Shown here piece after piece: positions 1-11,242 of a stretch of DNA of 64,000 nucleotides; positions within the stretch are counted from its first letter, which is position 1, and the number at the start of each line of letters is the position of its first letter. This stretch comes from Leptasterias polaris. Its lineage: Eukaryota; Echinodermata; Asteroidea; Forcipulatida; Asteriidae. A program made the translations under genes and the position numbers. The notes below the pieces were generated by a model, which was not told where the DNA came from, ran no database searches, and saw only the letters and a program-made list of their open reading frames with translations. The DNA is taken from the NCBI GenBank assembly GCA_037783415.1, contig JAZGTN010000028.1, positions 434,001 to 498,000 on the forward strand, read 5' to 3'.

Positions 1-224
1 AACAAACTAAGTGAGGATACACCTTGGGGGTCAACAAACTAAGTGAGGATACACCTTGGGGGTCAACAAACTAAGTGAGGATACACCTTGGGGGTCAACA
101 AACTAAGTGAGGGTACACCTTGGGTGTCAACAAACTAAGTGAGGATACACCTTGGGGGTCAACAAACTAAGTGAGGATACACCTTGGGGGTCAACAAACT
201 AAGTGAGGATACACCTTGGGGGTC
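1..224. repeat. 32-bp tandem array, 7 copies
   Basis: Seven head-to-tail copies of a 32-bp unit containing AAGTGAGGATACACC run from the window edge; copy 4 has two single-base differences and the others are essentially identical. The array probably continues to the left. The DNA just after it (about 240-350) resembles the left half of the TTAA-flanked MITE family seen complete at 36847-37215, whose right half also contains a similar AAGTGAGGATAC motif, so the unit may have grown out of such a MITE. Confidence 0.95.
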
Positions 225-3186
225 AACACAATAGGGAAGATATATACGTTTGGTAACCACTCTTAAAACAGTTTCCGATAGTACAAAGCATTCTGAGAAA
301 CTGTTCACTTCGAAGAAATGTGGTTATGTAAAAAGATAATGTTCTTATGACCCAAAATTTAATCAGAGATACGTTTCTGTCAGAAACGTTTCTGGCAGTG
401 TACTCCTATTATTCTTCCTGCGTGGACATTATTCGTTCCGGATTTTCGGCGATATCTCAAAAACGCGACCAGTTTTTGAAATTAAATTTTCAATAACAAA
501 CCCGAAGGTATGCTTAATTGTCTTTAGTGGCACTAAAAACTTATGTAAAAAGCACTGCAACTGTTGATTTAAATGTATACAAGTGAGAAACGATTTCATT
601 CTAAGGATAGAGAGAGCATTTCTATGGAGGGAGGGACATAAACCAATCCAGATATTCGGCAATATCTCAGAACAGAACCCTACCACCTTTTGAAATGAAA
701 TTTTCACATGTTTTGGTTTATTTAAACGGTTCAAAAACCAAAGGGCCTAGGCCTACTTTGCCAGTTAAAGTTATGTGGCCCGACTTCCACACGGAAAATT
801 TTTGTTTTCAGAATGTTTTCTCTGGACGAATTGACCAGATGATGCTGTTTCGAAACAAAAGACAATTTTGGCACGGACACTGCACAAAATACTTGTTGGC
901 CCTAAACTTGTATAAATGTTTGTCATAGGCTGATCGATAATGTGATCGGTCGGGATTTCGACAATAATAGGGCCTAGGCCTAAATCTTTTTGAAAAACCA
1001 AAATCTGTATCTCCTTTGCAAAATAAGTATCTTTTAAATTCTGTTTTAGTAAATAACTACCACTGATCGTTGTCAGATTTTTTACGCGCCTGCCTGAAAT
1101 AAAAACTCATAACTTTCTCAAATCTCTTAAAATAGCTACATTTATCTATCGGGTCCAAATCGGACAAAAAACCCATCTTTAACAGAGAGGGCGCTATGCA
1201 GTCTTAAACCCAACCAACTTGTTTTGACGCAACGGCAGAAATTTTATTATAGAGCTGTAGAGAGAGGTCGGGGGTACTGACTAGGCGGTGTGCGATGCGA
1301 TGCGAACAAAATGCGAATGCGATCGATGCATGACCTCAACATGATGATCAAACACTCGTCATGTTCATCATAGTCGTACATTTACTGGAATTGATTCGTT
1401 GACAAAGTCTGGCCTTTGTTCTGTTTTCTTTCGCATAATGGTACAATTTTGCAAATGAACTACATGTTACTGTATGTATTGTTAAGCATCCACGTACTGT
1501 CTGTCTGTTGTTATTAAGATTTTTAGGCGGCCGTGACTGGAGAAGCTGTACACATACGGTGGTAAGTACATGATGAAGTAGAACGATTTATTTAATGTTT
1601 ACTCAACCAGTCGTCAACCATGACTCGACAATGAACAAGGACAACAAATACAAAATCGCGGTGTGCCATATTTTCTTTTAGTTTTAAAATAGATGGAGCA
1701 GATTTTTTTTCCTTTTATGGTTAATGGTTTATTTTTAAGGGCCAATCCACTCCTTAGAGTGGATTAGGGAACCCTATTCAATGTAGCCCCATGAGGCATG
1801 ATATGATTGATCATGATATCATATAGTGCCAATACTCTGGACCTCCTCCGATCCTTGACCCTACGCCCATGTACCTCCAGGGGGTGAAATCATTTTTCGA
1901 ATAGAAACTCACGTTTTTTAATATACCAAGATTTTTTCCCCAGTTGTCACTTATTGTAGCTCATTTCGAAAATGAGCGTGCTCGTTTTGGTGTAATTTAT
2001 GAAGAATATCTGAGGCGTTACTGACACGATTTGACTGCCCGGAATCCATGCGCTATATCCTGCCCTGTCCGGTTTTCGATGTAGTATGCCTTTTTCTTTG
2101 AATTGAAAAAAAATTAAAATATTCCATAATCAACTGATGCCCTAATTACCTTCCTTTGTTTATAAGAAATATGCAAACATTTATTAAAACGTGATGGACA
2201 TTGAAACTTTCACACCACGCACCGATCTTCGATGACTTCAATAGCGTCCCATTTGTTTTGAGTTTGACCTGTTTTCGATGCAAACAAGAAAGTATGGTGT
2301 CCGGGTGAAGCCATACGTGGAAGAAACATCTGCAGTGACTACAAGTGTTCTGTGAGACTTAGTGTATGACTCTATAGCCAGCAGTTTTCTTCATTTTATT
2401 CAACATATTTTTTATTTAGTTCTAAAAATAACCATGGTATTTTTCAAAAACTAAAAAATAAAAAAATAAAATAAAAAAAATGTAAATAATTCTTGGCTTT
2501 GAAATCTTATTTTTATTTAGTTTTGTGTCTTTTTATGTTTCTTAACATTTAAAATAAAGCATATAAATAAACAGTGATAATCGAATCACAAAGCTGATGT
2601 TTAAATTTTAATATTAATAACAAAAATGATAGAGTGTTACACAAAAAAAATTATCCAGACTATTAGAAAATGATATAAGGCACGTGGCTTCTTTAAGCCT
2701 CTGTATTTTTTTCCCCAGAATGCTCAGCAGAATGTTCAGTCACATGATTTGATCATCGTGAATTGTGAATTGAAAAAGTGTTTGATGAAACTTTTTCGAT
2801 GGGGAATTTTTTTTTTATGGCCCCGACAGTATGACATATTTTTGTACCTTGCAGAAATGCCTAAATACCACAACTTTTTGCATTTACAAGTGCAACTAAC
2901 CAGTGGAGCCTTTCATGTTTCTAAGTTTTGGTCAAATGAGAGGAGACTCTTTGCTTGGCAAGTCAAACCACAAAAATTGTATCTAGGGACTGTTTACATC
3001 GCGCGCAGAGAGGTCAAAGGTTTGCCTCGATTTCAGGGACCCCCTGACTACAGGGCGTCCTACGATATAAGAACTACTTATTATATTATTATTATATAAT
3101 AGTTTAGTTAATGCTTTTCAGGTACTTTTTTTTTTTTTTTGTGAGAAAATAAAACCTTGGAGGAGTTGCGACTGTATTTTATAAGA
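225..3186. other. No gene recognised; AT-rich DNA with old repeat fragments
   Basis: No splice-supported exon or convincing reading frame was seen. About 1825-1905 is a diverged direct repeat of about 6309-6405 (shared core around CTCCAG(G)AGGTGAAAT), so both are copies of a dispersed element. About 1737-1795 resembles the terminal parts of the foldback element at 40558-41803 (shared GGGCCAATCCACT and GCCCCATGA motifs). The rest is AT-rich with homopolymer runs. Confidence 0.5.
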
Positions 3187-4932
3187 GGGTCATTCCATGC
3201 CAAATCACCTAAAATTCTGAAAAGTTTGGCAGGCTCCATCTCAGATTTTGTTTTTAAACATTCCCTTATGGGTGCCATGAACACACACACAATTTTAGAA
3301 TCCTACTCCATAACAGTTCAGATGACCCCCTAAAAATTTAAGCCCCGCCCCTTCAAATTTACTTCTTTCTGGGAAAAATTTGTAAAGTGTCGGTAATGTC
3401 CCCCGTTGTCAAATGATCACTTGAAAAAAGGTGTTTTTTAGCAATTTTTACAGGCTGAACCACAATCAAACTCCTGCCAAAAATACCCATCCAGGCCTAT
3501 AGTGTAGGCCTTCATTTAAAAATGTCAAAATTAGCACGTACATGTGTAACTCCGTTACTGAAAAAATTGCAAAAGTTACTTATTTCACAAATTTTCTTGT
3601 TTTTTTCCTTTAAATCATATATGTTGAGAAAAGACCCTACTCTAAACATAAATGAAAAATAAAAAACTTAAAATAGTAATTTCTTGGCATTTTTCCAAGT
3701 GGTAACGGAATTACGAAACGGTAACGGAATTACGGTAACGGAATTACGCATACATGTACAAAAGTATGCACATTTCCTCCAGATTATGTGCCATTTGATA
3801 AACTTCTAAAATTTGTATCGTGATGAGTTTATGTTGAATTCAATTGTTATGTATTGCATTTACCTATTAAAACTATGGTGTAATTCTGTTACCGCCCAGG
3901 CGTAATTCCGTTAATACCGTGATTAAAATGAAAATTATGAAAAGAGTGATTATTTTTTCAATGTTGTTCTGCATTGTAGTTAACAACACCCCTGAACTCT
4001 ACAAATAACAGGTAGTGTCTAATTTTAAAATTTCTAAACTTCAGAGAGTTTTATTAATTGATGCGAGAACTCAAATATGCTTGTCCTCCATCCGTAATTC
4101 CGTTACCGATATTAATCTCCGCCCCCTAAAGGGTAATCTTGTGGGATTTTTTTGTTTTTTGGGGGGGGTCAATCAATTCTATTGGGTCTTGGCTCCCTTG
4201 CCATGTTTAGATTAGTTGTCTAGCATACAACATATTTTCTTGGGAAAGAATAAGCCTTGACAAAGTGACAAATGGGCGTAATTTCGTTAACGAAGAATTG
4301 CCCAAATGTAATACAAATCAAATTGGACATTTCACTTAGGCACTGGGGGGTCTCAAAAATGATGAAAAAATCATTCTGCAGGCTAAAATGTCAGTTTTGA
4401 AAGACATACCTTGATACAAACAAATACTTGCTTGAATACTTGCTTGAAATCTTGGGTCGGTAGAAAGCCAAAGGCTTATTTGACCCGTCTCGTCAAGGAC
4501 TTTAACTGTAAACACTTAAAGAGGGCTATTCGCTGCAGACATGAAGTTAAAAGCGAGAGGATGAATAACGAGATAAAAATTTGTAATCAAGGTTTTTCCA
4601 GTATGTGTTTTGAATTGGTTAATGTCCTAGATATGCTACTTTTGACAGTGATTCTAGTTGATGATGTACAATGTGTACATGTACCAGGTACCCTGTATAT
4701 TAATTTGTATAATCTTACAAATCCATTTTAAGACATCTAGTAAAAATGCCCAAAACACAAAAAGTTCATTTGAAGAGGCGGGGATTACATTTTTAGGGGG
4801 TCAACAAATCTCAGAAATATTAAGAAGTAGGATTCTAAAATGTTGTGTGTGTTCATGACACCCATAGGGGAATGTAAATCTGAGAAGGAGCCTGCCTGCC
4901 AACTCATCAGGTGAGTTGGCAAGGAATGACCC
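3187..4932. mobile_element. Inverted-repeat DNA transposon, non-autonomous, 4-bp TSD
   Basis: The element begins GGGTCATTCCATGCCAAATC and ends with the inverted form (TTGGCAAGGAATGACCC). It is flanked by AAGA on both sides, a 4-bp target duplication. A second, shorter member with the same ends lies at 37266-37853, flanked by AATA. The interior has no recognisable transposase. It carries at least seven copies, in both orientations, of a motif close to GTAACGGAATTACG. Four-base duplications are known for superfamilies such as Sola and Chapaev; assignment to either is inference. Confidence 0.75.
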
Positions 4933-5173
4933 AAGAATAGATATTCGGGGAGTCAATGTTGCTTTTACTTAGGCGCACTTTACTTTTTCATTTGCACTGC
5001 TGTTTTGTGTTTTTGTCACCTGGTTTCTGTGCTGCTGTTGAAGACACTTACATGAAATTCGCTGGAGAAAGGAAGCCACGTCCATGCCAAGCGCCAACAC
5101 ACTTTTCTGAAGTTTGTGTCCTTCGAAGACAGTTTTATGAACGGTTTTATGGGTTAAGGTTTGCAATGATAGG

Positions 5174-5995
5174 GTGTCATGGCCGAGCGGTTAAGAGCAT
5201 CGGATTCAAGTTCTGGTGGTTATGTTATCAGATTGTGGGTTCGAATCCCGGTCATGACACTTGTGTCCTTGAGCAAGATGCTTTGCTATAATTGCTTCTC
5301 TTCACCCAGCGGTATAAATGGGTACCTGTGAGGTTTTTTATTGTGTATGAAAAAGCTTCGGAGCGCCACAGCAGCTCGGTCTGTATACTCCCCAGGGAGC
5401 TGAGAAAGATTAAAAGAATGTTATTGGCCCAATGACCAGGGCACTAATGTAAAGCGCGTTGAAGCGTTATTCATAAATACCTTGGACAGTTTATCTATTC
5501 TGATTGGTGGAGAGCACATCACGTGGGGGTGTTTAAACGTGTGATATAAACACGGCTAGAAGTGTTTAAACACGGCTGGCTTCGCGTGTTGGGCGCGCCA
5601 GCTTGTTAAAGCCAATTTACTTACGCGGAACGCAATATACAGCTATTAGTATACCCGCGCGTAATCTTGTCGACACGCACGTGCACACAACTCAACGCGC
5701 TCAAAACAGAATTTTACAAAAGTTTTTGAAAATGTACAAACTTCGAAAATTCGCTAAACAAACAGATTGTCTTTTCATTACCACCGATTTTCCTTGTTCT
5801 TTCACTTTTTAACAAATTGGCATTTATGAATGGGAATAAAAGAGTAATGGCTCGTCTTCGGCTCGGGCCTTTATCGCACGGCCACGACCCTGCCGGTTTG
5901 AAACGGCCGTTTAAGAACTCGTCACCACTCTTTTATTCCCTTATTGTAAAATGCGCTATATGAGAACTAGTTATTATATTATTATTATATTAATG
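5174..5995 (+). mobile_element. tRNA-Leu-derived SINE, interrupted
   Basis: The head is tRNA-like: an A-box region TGGCCGAGCGGTTAAGAGC and a B box GGGTTCGAATCCCGG at about 5237-5251. The anticodon-arm region (ATTCAAGTTCTGG) resembles tRNA-Leu(CAA). The body continues with the family text CTTGTGTCCTTGAGCAAGA and ends in GCGCTATAT followed by a (TATTA)n tail near 5995. About 5472-5945 is foreign sequence, because the minus-strand SINE at 15020-15718 lacks it. Not a functional tRNA gene. Confidence 0.85.
5472..5945. mobile_element. Insertion inside a SINE
   Basis: Comparison with the SINE copy at 15020-15718 shows that about 470 bp between GAAGCGTTAT and TTATTGTAAAATGCGC is extra. The right end carries an internal short inverted repeat (GGGAATAAAAGAGT at about 5831 and ACTCTTTTATTCCC at about 5928). 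The flanks share TTATT, a possible target duplication. Class not recognised. Confidence 0.55.
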
Positions 5996-6657
5996 ATAGA
6001 GGGAACGCTAACTGATAAGATTCAACCGATTCTAAACTGATCAAAAGGGTGACAATAATTTTCTCGAAGTCTCTTCAATATTTTTTTGGTCAATAGATAC
6101 TTGGTGAGTTTTATATTATGTTAAGGTAAACCGATCAATTCTTTTGTTTAAGATGACAAAGAGATTGCAACAAAAACAATGTGAATTCAAAAAGTGAAAC
6201 GGAATTGGTCAAACAACTGTTTTGTCATTTTACCACTTGTCAATGCACAAAATTCATGTAACATGTAGACAGTAAGTACTAGTAGTAGAATTAGTAGCCC
6301 TATATTTAAATAGTGTCAATATGCTGGACTTCCTCCGCTTCTTGGCCCTACACCCAAGTACATGTACTTCCAGGAGGTGAAATAATTTTTAGCCTTCGAG
6401 AAAGACTCTGCTAGGGTTGAAACGTCTGGTCATTCACTATTTTTTCTGTTATAAAGAGGTAATTTGGCCAGTCCTAAATGTTAAAACAAGAGTTGACTGT
6501 TATTTGATTTTGAGTTGGAGTTGGTTTGGGTGAGTGCTTGACATACATGTGAGTAAATTTCAATCGACAAAACACAACAACAGCATGTTACATGTATTAC
6601 AGACAACGCTTAAATCACAGTAAAATCTGTCATTTTTGTATCCAGATCTGGCGCTAT
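5996..6657. other. No gene seen; contains a dispersed-repeat fragment
   Basis: About 6309-6405 is a second copy of the dispersed sequence at about 1825-1905. No exon or RNA gene was recognised in the remainder. Confidence 0.45.
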
Positions 6658-7086
6658 TGGCGTGTCGTGGCAAAGCAAATAAGAGCACCACACTCAAGCT
6701 CTGGTGTTTCTGTTAAGCAGAGTGTGGGTTCGAATCCTGGTTGTGACACTTGTGTCCTTAAGCAAGACACTTAGCCATTATTGCTGCGTCCTTTGGATGG
6801 GACGTAAAGCCATTGGTCTTGTGTGCTGTGTAATGCACATAAAAGAACCCACAGTGCACTTATCAAAAAGAGAAGGGGTTCGCCCAGGTGTTCCTGGTTT
6901 GATAGGCTGCATTTTGCGCCACAGCACCGTGTAAGCCATTACATGGTGCTATGTAAAGGAAAAGGTTTCATACTTCAAAAATGTAGCCACAATACAAAAT
7001 ATTGACTGTTGAAGCGCCTTGAGTGTCACTGAGTGACGGATATGAGCGCTATATATTAAGAAGCTACTATTATTATTGTTATTATT
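6658..7086 (+). mobile_element. tRNA-Leu-derived SINE, near full length
   Basis: The tRNA-like head has B box GGGTTCGAATCCTGG at about 6727. The body has the family landmarks GGATGGGACGTAAAGCC, AGAGAAGGGGTTCGCCC and GCGCCACAGCA, followed by GAGCGCTATATATTAAG and a (TTATTA)n tail. The head is slightly degraded (GTGGCAAAGCAAATAAGAGC), so it is not a working tRNA. Confidence 0.9.
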
Positions 7087-7668
7087 GGAACTTCATATTT
7101 GTTTTATCCCAAGATATTTTCCTGTATTCACCTACGGTTCTTCACGTATTGGTGGTTTAACTTTTTCAGCAAAGTGAACTTTCTACACAGTGTTTTGGAT
7201 GGTAAGTGACTTTCACTTTCATGTTTCAATTGAACAAAGAAAGGAAGTTTGTTTTGTAATTGACACCAGGAACACACTACCTTTTTACACTTTCCATGTC
7301 CCATTCATTTTTTCCTGTTCATTTATTTATTTTCTTCCAACAAACTTTCATCAGAAAATTGTTTACCTTTTATAATCTTGCTCATGTCAACAAGCAACAA
7401 CACAGTGTGACCCCTCCTTGTCCAAATCGGGCACTAACAAGTTGTAAAATGTGAAATAAAACCAAAACATCCTCGTTATTGCGGTGATGTGATATAAACA
7501 TTTTGTGTGTTGAAGAATTAATGTTGAAGTGTTTACGTCTCGAGAAGCCATATAGCGCTAAAAAGGTACAAACAGGCCTATGTCATATTTTTTTTTTTTT
7601 ACAACGTACATGTTTTGTAATTTTACCTTAATGACAAATGTAATGCGTGACCAGCTAACATGTATATG

Positions 7669-8095
7669 GCGTGTCGTGGCCGAGTGGATTAGCACACCGA
7701 CTCAAGCTCTGCCAGTGTTTCTGTTCAGCAGACATGGCAGAGTGTTGGTTTGAGTCCCGATCATGACACAATTGTGTCCTTAAGCAAGATACTTAACCAT
7801 TATTGCTTTGTATTTCGGATGGGACATAAAGCCAGAGGTTCCGTGTGTTGTGTAATGCATTTTAAAGAATCCACTTATCATAAAGAGAAGGGGTTAGCCT
7901 CGTTGTTCCTGGTTTGATTTGCTGCATATTGCGCCACAGCAGCTTATAAACCAATCCATGGTGCTATGTAAATGAATACATGTAGGTCTCATACTTCAAA
8001 ATGTAACATCACATACAGTGTACCTTGCAAGATAATAGCGCTTAGAAACGCAGTATTAAAAGCGGTATAGATGACAAGTATTATTATTGTTCTTA
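7669..8095 (+). mobile_element. tRNA-Leu-derived SINE, near full length
   Basis: Same family as 6658-7086. The head is GTCGTGGCCGAGTGGATTAG with a diverged B box (GGTTTGAGTCCCGATC), and the anticodon region is ACTCAAGCTCTG. The body keeps GGATGGGACATAAAGCC and AGAGAAGGGGTTAGCC. It ends near GCGGTATAGATGACAAG with an ATTATTATTG tail. Confidence 0.88.
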
Positions 8096-8216
8096 TATAT
8101 TCTTCTTATATTTTTCTGTTACAATATCATTTAGAAGTAGCATGTTAACCCTCCTATGGGGATGGTGGGTGTATCGCAACTCCTAGATATCTGTTTTATT
8201 TACACCCAATGTGTCC

Positions 8217-8515
8217 TTACACTGCGTCCTTTGGATGGGACGTAAAGCTGTTGGTCCTGTATGCACGTAAAAGAGCCCAGTGCACTTATCGAAAAGAGAA
8301 GGGGTTCGCCCCGGTGTTCCTGGTTTGATTGGCTGCATATTGCTCCACAGCACTTTGTCACCCACTACATGGTGCTATAAAGGAAAGAGGTCTCATACTT
8401 CAAAAAATGTAGCTCCACATACCTTGCAGGAAAAATACTGAGAGCTTTGATAGGCCCCTAGGGGTATGAAAAAGCGCTATATATGCACCAAGTATTATTA
8501 TTGTTATTAGTACAT
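8217..8515 (+). mobile_element. 5'-truncated SINE of the same family
   Basis: The copy starts inside the body (TGCGTCCTTTGGATGGGACG) with no tRNA head. It continues through AGAGAAGGGGTTCGCCCC and GCTGCATATTGCTCCACAGCA to AAAGCGCTATATATGCACC and an ATTATTATTG tail. Truncation at the 5' end is typical of target-primed retroposition. Confidence 0.85.
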
Positions 8516-9020
8516 GTATATGCTTATAAGCACGAATTACATGTAGGTGATATTTAAAAGTTCTTGTTCTCATCTTCTTGTTGAGCAAATAAACCCAGCT
8601 TTGAGTTTTGACTGGAAGTGCCTGGTTTGGCATTTGTTTTTAATGAGAAACACAATTGGGAAAACTATTACGAACTTGTAATTGAGGCCATAGGCAGAGC
8701 TGCTTGCATCACTACAAAAGTTCACTGCATGTACCTACACTAAAAACCAGCAGATGGTTTTTAAATTAGTTCAGGCCTATTAGTTTGTTTGCATTGCATC
8801 AATGGTTTTTATTTTTTATATTAAAAATACATTCAAGAGCTTTTTAAACCAGGATATGAAATGTAATAGTTTTCTTTGTTTAAGTCCACATCCTTTGTGT
8901 TTTATTTGCCATTCAGCCTGAGCTAATGTGCCACATCAGTGACAACCACTAGCCTGGTGTACATTATCTAGTAGAAACTGCTGTGGGCTAGCAAACACCA
9001 TTTCTCAATTTGCCCTGTGG

Positions 9021-9403
9021 CAGGGCTCAAATTTGGGGGGAAACCCACAATACCGCATGGCTTGTAGCTCAAAATATTTACTGGACTGGAATTTTGTGTA
9101 CAAGACCAGAATTGAAGTGAGAAGAAAAAATGCCTACACAAGTTAATAATAAATTGAACTGTTTGAATTTGAAAAAGCACTAAGAGAAGATTTATCTCGT
9201 TTGTATATTATGGGTAAGTAGTCTTCGATAATAACAGAATTATTTATCAGACTGAAAGTCAACATTTGAACACTAACACAAAACCGCCGGACTTGTCTGG
9301 ACATGAGTTTACTGGCCTGATGCTAAAATCACTGGCCTCGGCCAGCGGTCCAGTGTCAAATCACTGGCCTCGGCCAGCGGTCCAGTGTAAAATTTGAGCC
9401 CTG
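9021..9403. mobile_element. MITE with CAGGG...CCCTG ends (hAT-like)
   Basis: Terminal inverted repeats CAGGGCTCAAATTT and AAATTTGAGCCCTG bound a 383-bp element with no coding capacity. CCTGTGG flanks both ends (about 7-bp duplication). A sub-repeat, CACTGGCCTCGGCCAGCGGT, occurs twice near the right end. The CAG...CTG termini and duplication length suggest a non-autonomous hAT element. Confidence 0.75.
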
Positions 9404-10012
9404 CCTGTGGGCTGCTAAAAACTGTAGAACATACTTGTTTATGATGCTCATATCACTTCCTTTTCAGCTGTGAATATTAACTTTCAAAATATGTTAATTT
9501 ATTTTTGAGTGTGTGAATCTAACTTTCATGACTTTATTAGACCCAAAAAACTGGTTGTGATTGCTACTACACGTATGAATACAGTAGAAATAAACTTTTA
9601 TGACAATCAGGGATGCCAGTTTTCCGGCTATTGCCGGAATTTCTGGCTTTTTCAAATTTTCCCCAATTTTTCCGGCGCTCCGTATTTCATCTGGCCGGAG
9701 AAAATATATTTTATTGAAAACAGATTTCCGGCGCTTATTTGGAGCGACTCGTGTTTAATGATAATATAATTTGAAAGCGCCCTCAAGCGTTCGTACATGT
9801 ATTGTAAATGCCGGAAGTATTGAGCGAAGACTAGACTTTTCTGTCGAATGTGTGCGTGGTGCCGTATGGTATGTATCGATGTATTTTGTGTGTACATCCA
9901 TACACGATCTTTGGACCGTACATGAAATCGCTCTGAGAATTTTGTTTCGCGGACGATTGGCGTTACCATTGAGACATACCGACTGAGTTTTTGGCGTTAC
10001 CATTGAGTCATT
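9404..10012. other. No gene seen; short repeats only
   Basis: About 9609-9735 contains repeated CCGGCTATTGCCGGAA-like and TTTCCGGCGC motifs that could form small hairpins. TTGGCGTTACCATTGAG occurs twice, at about 9958 and 9992. No exon was recognised. Confidence 0.4.
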
Positions 10013-10265
10013 ATGGATGTTGAAAGAGAAGCTAATTTGAAACAAATTGATCGAGGGGTAAAGAATAGGTTTAATTGGCGGTGGCTGGAGTCCAAAGACA
10101 GTGGGGGTTATTTTTTATCAGACTACGAGGAAGATCGACATCGCGGGTAAAGCCCGCATCATCGTTTGTAACCAAATTGTGTCCTACGGCAGCAGTGGGA
10201 TGAAGGCCCTCGTGAAACACGGAAACTGCGATGCCCACAAAAAACAAACGGAAAATTTGAGATGA
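10013..10265 (+). pseudogene. Broken zinc-finger/transposon-type coding fragment
   Basis: An ATG at 10013 opens a 45-codon frame (MDVEREANLKQIDRGVKNRF, then a WRWLE motif and an acidic DYEED stretch) that stops at 10148. The coding sense continues one base over from about 10140 (GKARIIVCN, YGSSGMKALVKH, CDAHKK) to a stop at 10263. The C...H(x)5H pattern suggests a BED-like or hAT-associated zinc finger that has lost its first Cys and suffered a one-base frameshift. Family assignment is from pattern memory; a host pseudogene is the alternative. Confidence 0.5.
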
Positions 10266-11096
10266 AAATCAGACTTTCCTTTCCTTCGCAGCGAATTTTT
10301 TTCAGGCTCTGAAGGAAAGAGTCACTGGCATCCCTGGACAATACATGTTTAAAATCTGGGCTACTAAAACTTCCTGGGGGCAAGTAAAATGCACAGTGTA
10401 CTGACACAGTAAGCTACTTTAGGAAAAGTTTAAACAGGAAGGAAAATGTCAATTTCAATTTTGTGATACGCATTTTCCAATAGATAAAGTCCAATGTCAG
10501 GTGAGTCGAGGAGATTATCAAGTATCTAACCCTCACGTTAAAATGGTGTAAATTGTCATTGCATTCAATACCCTTCCAGGGCAAAATTTGTCTTTTTTCA
10601 CTGGTCCATATTTCAAATGAAGATTTTCAACGCCAAGCTAGCTAATTGGACCACTTGGTGTGAATTTTGACTGGTCCTCTTGTGTTTTAACTGGTATTTG
10701 GCCAGCGGACCACTGACATACATGTAGATTTAGGTTTATACCAAACATCATTCTCTCAAACTGTTATCCTGACTCATAACAAAGGTATACATAGTCCTGT
10801 GCAAGTTCTGGAGTTTGTACACATTAAAGGTGGTACCCATGTACAAGTATTGTACATGTACATACATGTAGCAAACTTAAGGCCTAATACATGTACTTCA
10901 CATGTACTTACAGAGTCAATTGTTTCCATGCCACAGGTCATTGCCCCTTTACAAGTTCCAGTAGACATTTCCATTTACCTTATAGAGGTGCCCTTTCCTA
11001 TTATTATTAGGAAAAATTGTAGTGCCATTACAAAAACTTGAAATAGCCTGAATCTTAGAGGTTGGACTCAGCCTGACCAACATAGCCAAGTAAATA
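10266..11096. other. Upstream flank of the EGF receptor gene; no exon recognised
   Basis: About 10530-10580 is a partial copy of the dispersed repeat seen at 29075-29415 and 31655-31990 (shared ATGGTGTAAATTGTCATTG region). Further TACATGTA-rich sequence follows. No upstream coding exon was identified, but a short or non-coding first exon cannot be excluded. Confidence 0.4.
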
Positions 11097-11242
11097 ATGT
11101 GTCTTGTTCTTTTCCAGGAGTGCCTCTTTAAGCTGGTTCTTTTGACAACATGTCTGATGGACGTGATACATGCTCAATGCCCTCCTATTTGGATAAAGTC
11201 AAGACCAGAGGAGGTTGGTTGTTGGCCTGAATGCCAACAAGG
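11097..11242 (+). CDS. EGF receptor exon 1: signal peptide
   Basis: The frame reads [20 protein letters not shown], then MDVIHA before a probable cleavage ahead of QCPPIW. The donor is GG|GTAAGT, phase 2. TTCTTTTCCAG at 11107-11117 is an acceptor-like string in frame just upstream of GAG, so the exon might instead start at 11118 with the Met on an unseen upstream exon. Confidence 0.7.

Noticed and set aside
2749..3099. 116-codon plus-strand frame
   Set aside because: Low-complexity AT-rich composition, no splice context and no recognisable motif.
4411..4731. Transposase of the 3187-4932 element
   Set aside because: The 106-codon frame has no catalytic or DNA-binding motif that I recognise.
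5174..5260. tRNA-Leu gene
   Set aside because: The cloverleaf is imperfect and the same head recurs with a shared body and tail at 6658, 7669, 24427, 25505 and 30086, so it is a SINE.
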